Source: Muribaculaceae bacterium
Lineage (GTDB): Bacteria; Bacteroidota; Bacteroidia; Bacteroidales; Muribaculaceae
Direction of reading: 5' to 3'
Assembly: GCA_009775265.1 (NCBI GenBank)
Contig: VSPG01000032.1
Location: forward strand, 1-23,850
DNA: 23,850 bases
The notes under the pieces are model-generated. The model saw only the letters and a program-made list of their open reading frames with translations. It was not told where the DNA came from and did no database searches. The position numbers and the translations under genes are program-made. Below, piece after piece: positions 23,361 to 23,850 of the stretch (positions within the stretch are counted from its first letter, which is position 1; each line of letters opens with the position of its first letter).

Positions 23361-23777
23361 ATGAAGGAACGTGCCGAGCAAGCTCTGAGCCAGGCTGGCA
23401 TACAGCCCACGCCCAACCGCATCCTTGTGGTGGACGCGCTCCAGCACGCGCAGTCGCCTCTGTCGCTGGCCGACCTCGAGGAGCTGCTGCCCACGATGGA
23501 GCGTTCGGGCATATTCCGCGTGCTCAGCCTGCTGGCCGACAGCCACGTGGCGCACACCGTGAACGACGGCACACGCTCGCTGAAATACGAGATGTGCCCG
23601 TCGGGCGCGGGAGGCCACAGCGCGTCCGACCACCATGTGCATTTCCACTGCACGCGCTGCGGCCGCACCTACTGCATCGACTGCCCTGTGCCGCGCGTGC
23701 CGCTGCCCGAGGGCTTCCGCGCGCTTTCCGCCAACTACGTGCTCGACGGGCTGTGTCCGTCGTGCGACACGGAATAA
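23361..23777 (+). CDS. Fur-family metal-responsive transcriptional regulator
   Basis: Fur-family proteins are dimeric repressors that bind DNA when loaded with a metal. The 138-residue protein has an N-terminal winged helix (about 8-78; the recognition-helix region MERSGIFRVLSLL starts at 46) and a dimerisation domain with HHVHFHC at 91-97. Two CxxC pairs, CTRC at 97-100 and CPSC at 132-135, are the usual structural zinc site. Further cysteines at C105 and C108 make a third, unusual CxxxC pair. The SLKYEMC context at 73-79 is what I recall for Bacteroidetes Fur-like proteins. Whether it senses iron, zinc or peroxide is not evident. The ATG at 23361 lies 4 bp after the pseudouridine synthase stop; a TTG 12 nt earlier is less likely. 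Confidence 0.92.
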   Translation: MKERAEQALSQAGIQPTPNRILVVDALQHAQSPLSLADLEELLPTMERSGIFRVLSLLADSHVAHTVNDGTRSLKYEMCPSGAGGHSASDHHVHFHCTRCGRTYCIDCPVPRVPLPEGFRALSANYVLDGLCPSCDTE

Positions 23778-23850
23778 GAGGTTGTTTAATAATCATTGTT
23801 AACGACAGGGTGGTGTATTTTATGTTAAGGTGCAGTTTATGAGGAGGAAG
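23778..23850 (+). other. AT-rich sequence after the Fur-family gene; possible start of a next gene
   Basis: These 73 bases are clearly AT-richer than the coding sequence before them. They include TTG at 23798-23800 and TATTTTAT near 23816, an imperfect promoter-like pair with a spacer of only about 17 nt, and an ATG at 23839 that opens M-R-R-K to the window edge. I see no hairpin with a T-run that would end the topA transcript. Confidence 0.25.

Noticed and set aside
20063..23668. A 1201-codon open frame on the minus strand opposite topA, the pseudouridine synthase and the Fur-family gene
   Set aside because: It lies antisense to three clear conserved genes, has no recognisable domain and a composition (Gly, Ala, His, Arg, Val rich) typical of frames opposite GC-rich codons.
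1..23850. Defence system, prophage, transposon, CRISPR array or biosynthetic cluster
   Set aside because: Apart from the secreted LRR protein, every confidently read gene belongs to core division, wall, RNA-modification, shikimate, topoisomerase or regulatory families; no recombinase, transposase, direct-repeat array or composition break was seen.

Overview
The window reads as a contiguous, intact stretch of chromosome from a GC-rich member of the Bacteroidales; a Muribaculaceae-like lineage is my guess, not something proven here. The grounds are the gene order of the division/cell-wall (dcw) cluster, a PASTA-tailed FtsI, a long-insert MraY, a cysteine-free Mrp, a Fur-like protein with a Bacteroidetes-style core, starts with A-rich leaders rather than Shine-Dalgarno sites, and intergenic promoters of the TAnnTTTG type used by the Bacteroidetes primary sigma factor. 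I see no rRNA, tRNA, CRISPR array, insertion sequence, prophage or attachment site.

Positions 31-15946, all on the minus strand, hold the dcw cluster. In transcription order it is rsmH, ftsL-like, ftsI, murE, mraY, murD, ftsW, murG, murC, ftsQ, ftsA, ftsZ, then a sirtuin-type deacylase. It covers lipid II assembly (MurE, MraY, MurD, MurG, MurC), septal peptidoglycan synthesis (FtsW with FtsI) and the early divisome (FtsQ, FtsA, FtsZ). Many junctions overlap by 1 to 14 nt, which suggests translational coupling. mraZ, which often heads this cluster, is absent, and so are murF, murB and ddl. A promoter-like site lies just upstream of rsmH. A second, better-matched one lies inside the 3' end of murC, where it could drive ftsQ-ftsA-ftsZ separately.

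Positions 16094-19847, also minus strand, form a second tight unit: a secreted BspA-type leucine-rich-repeat protein, trmB, mrp and aroQ. The exported protein's stop codon overlaps the trmB start. Positions 19848-20050 are an AT-rich divergent promoter region with a perfect dyad. From 20051 rightward the plus strand carries topA, an RluA-family pseudouridine synthase and a Fur-family regulator, closely spaced and probably co-transcribed.

This is mostly conserved core genome, and I found no convincing undescribed multi-gene system. The most useful leads are the murC-internal promoter, the zinc-less class III-like sirtuin at the end of the dcw cluster, the LRR protein coupled to trmB, and the dyad in the topA divergent promoter region.
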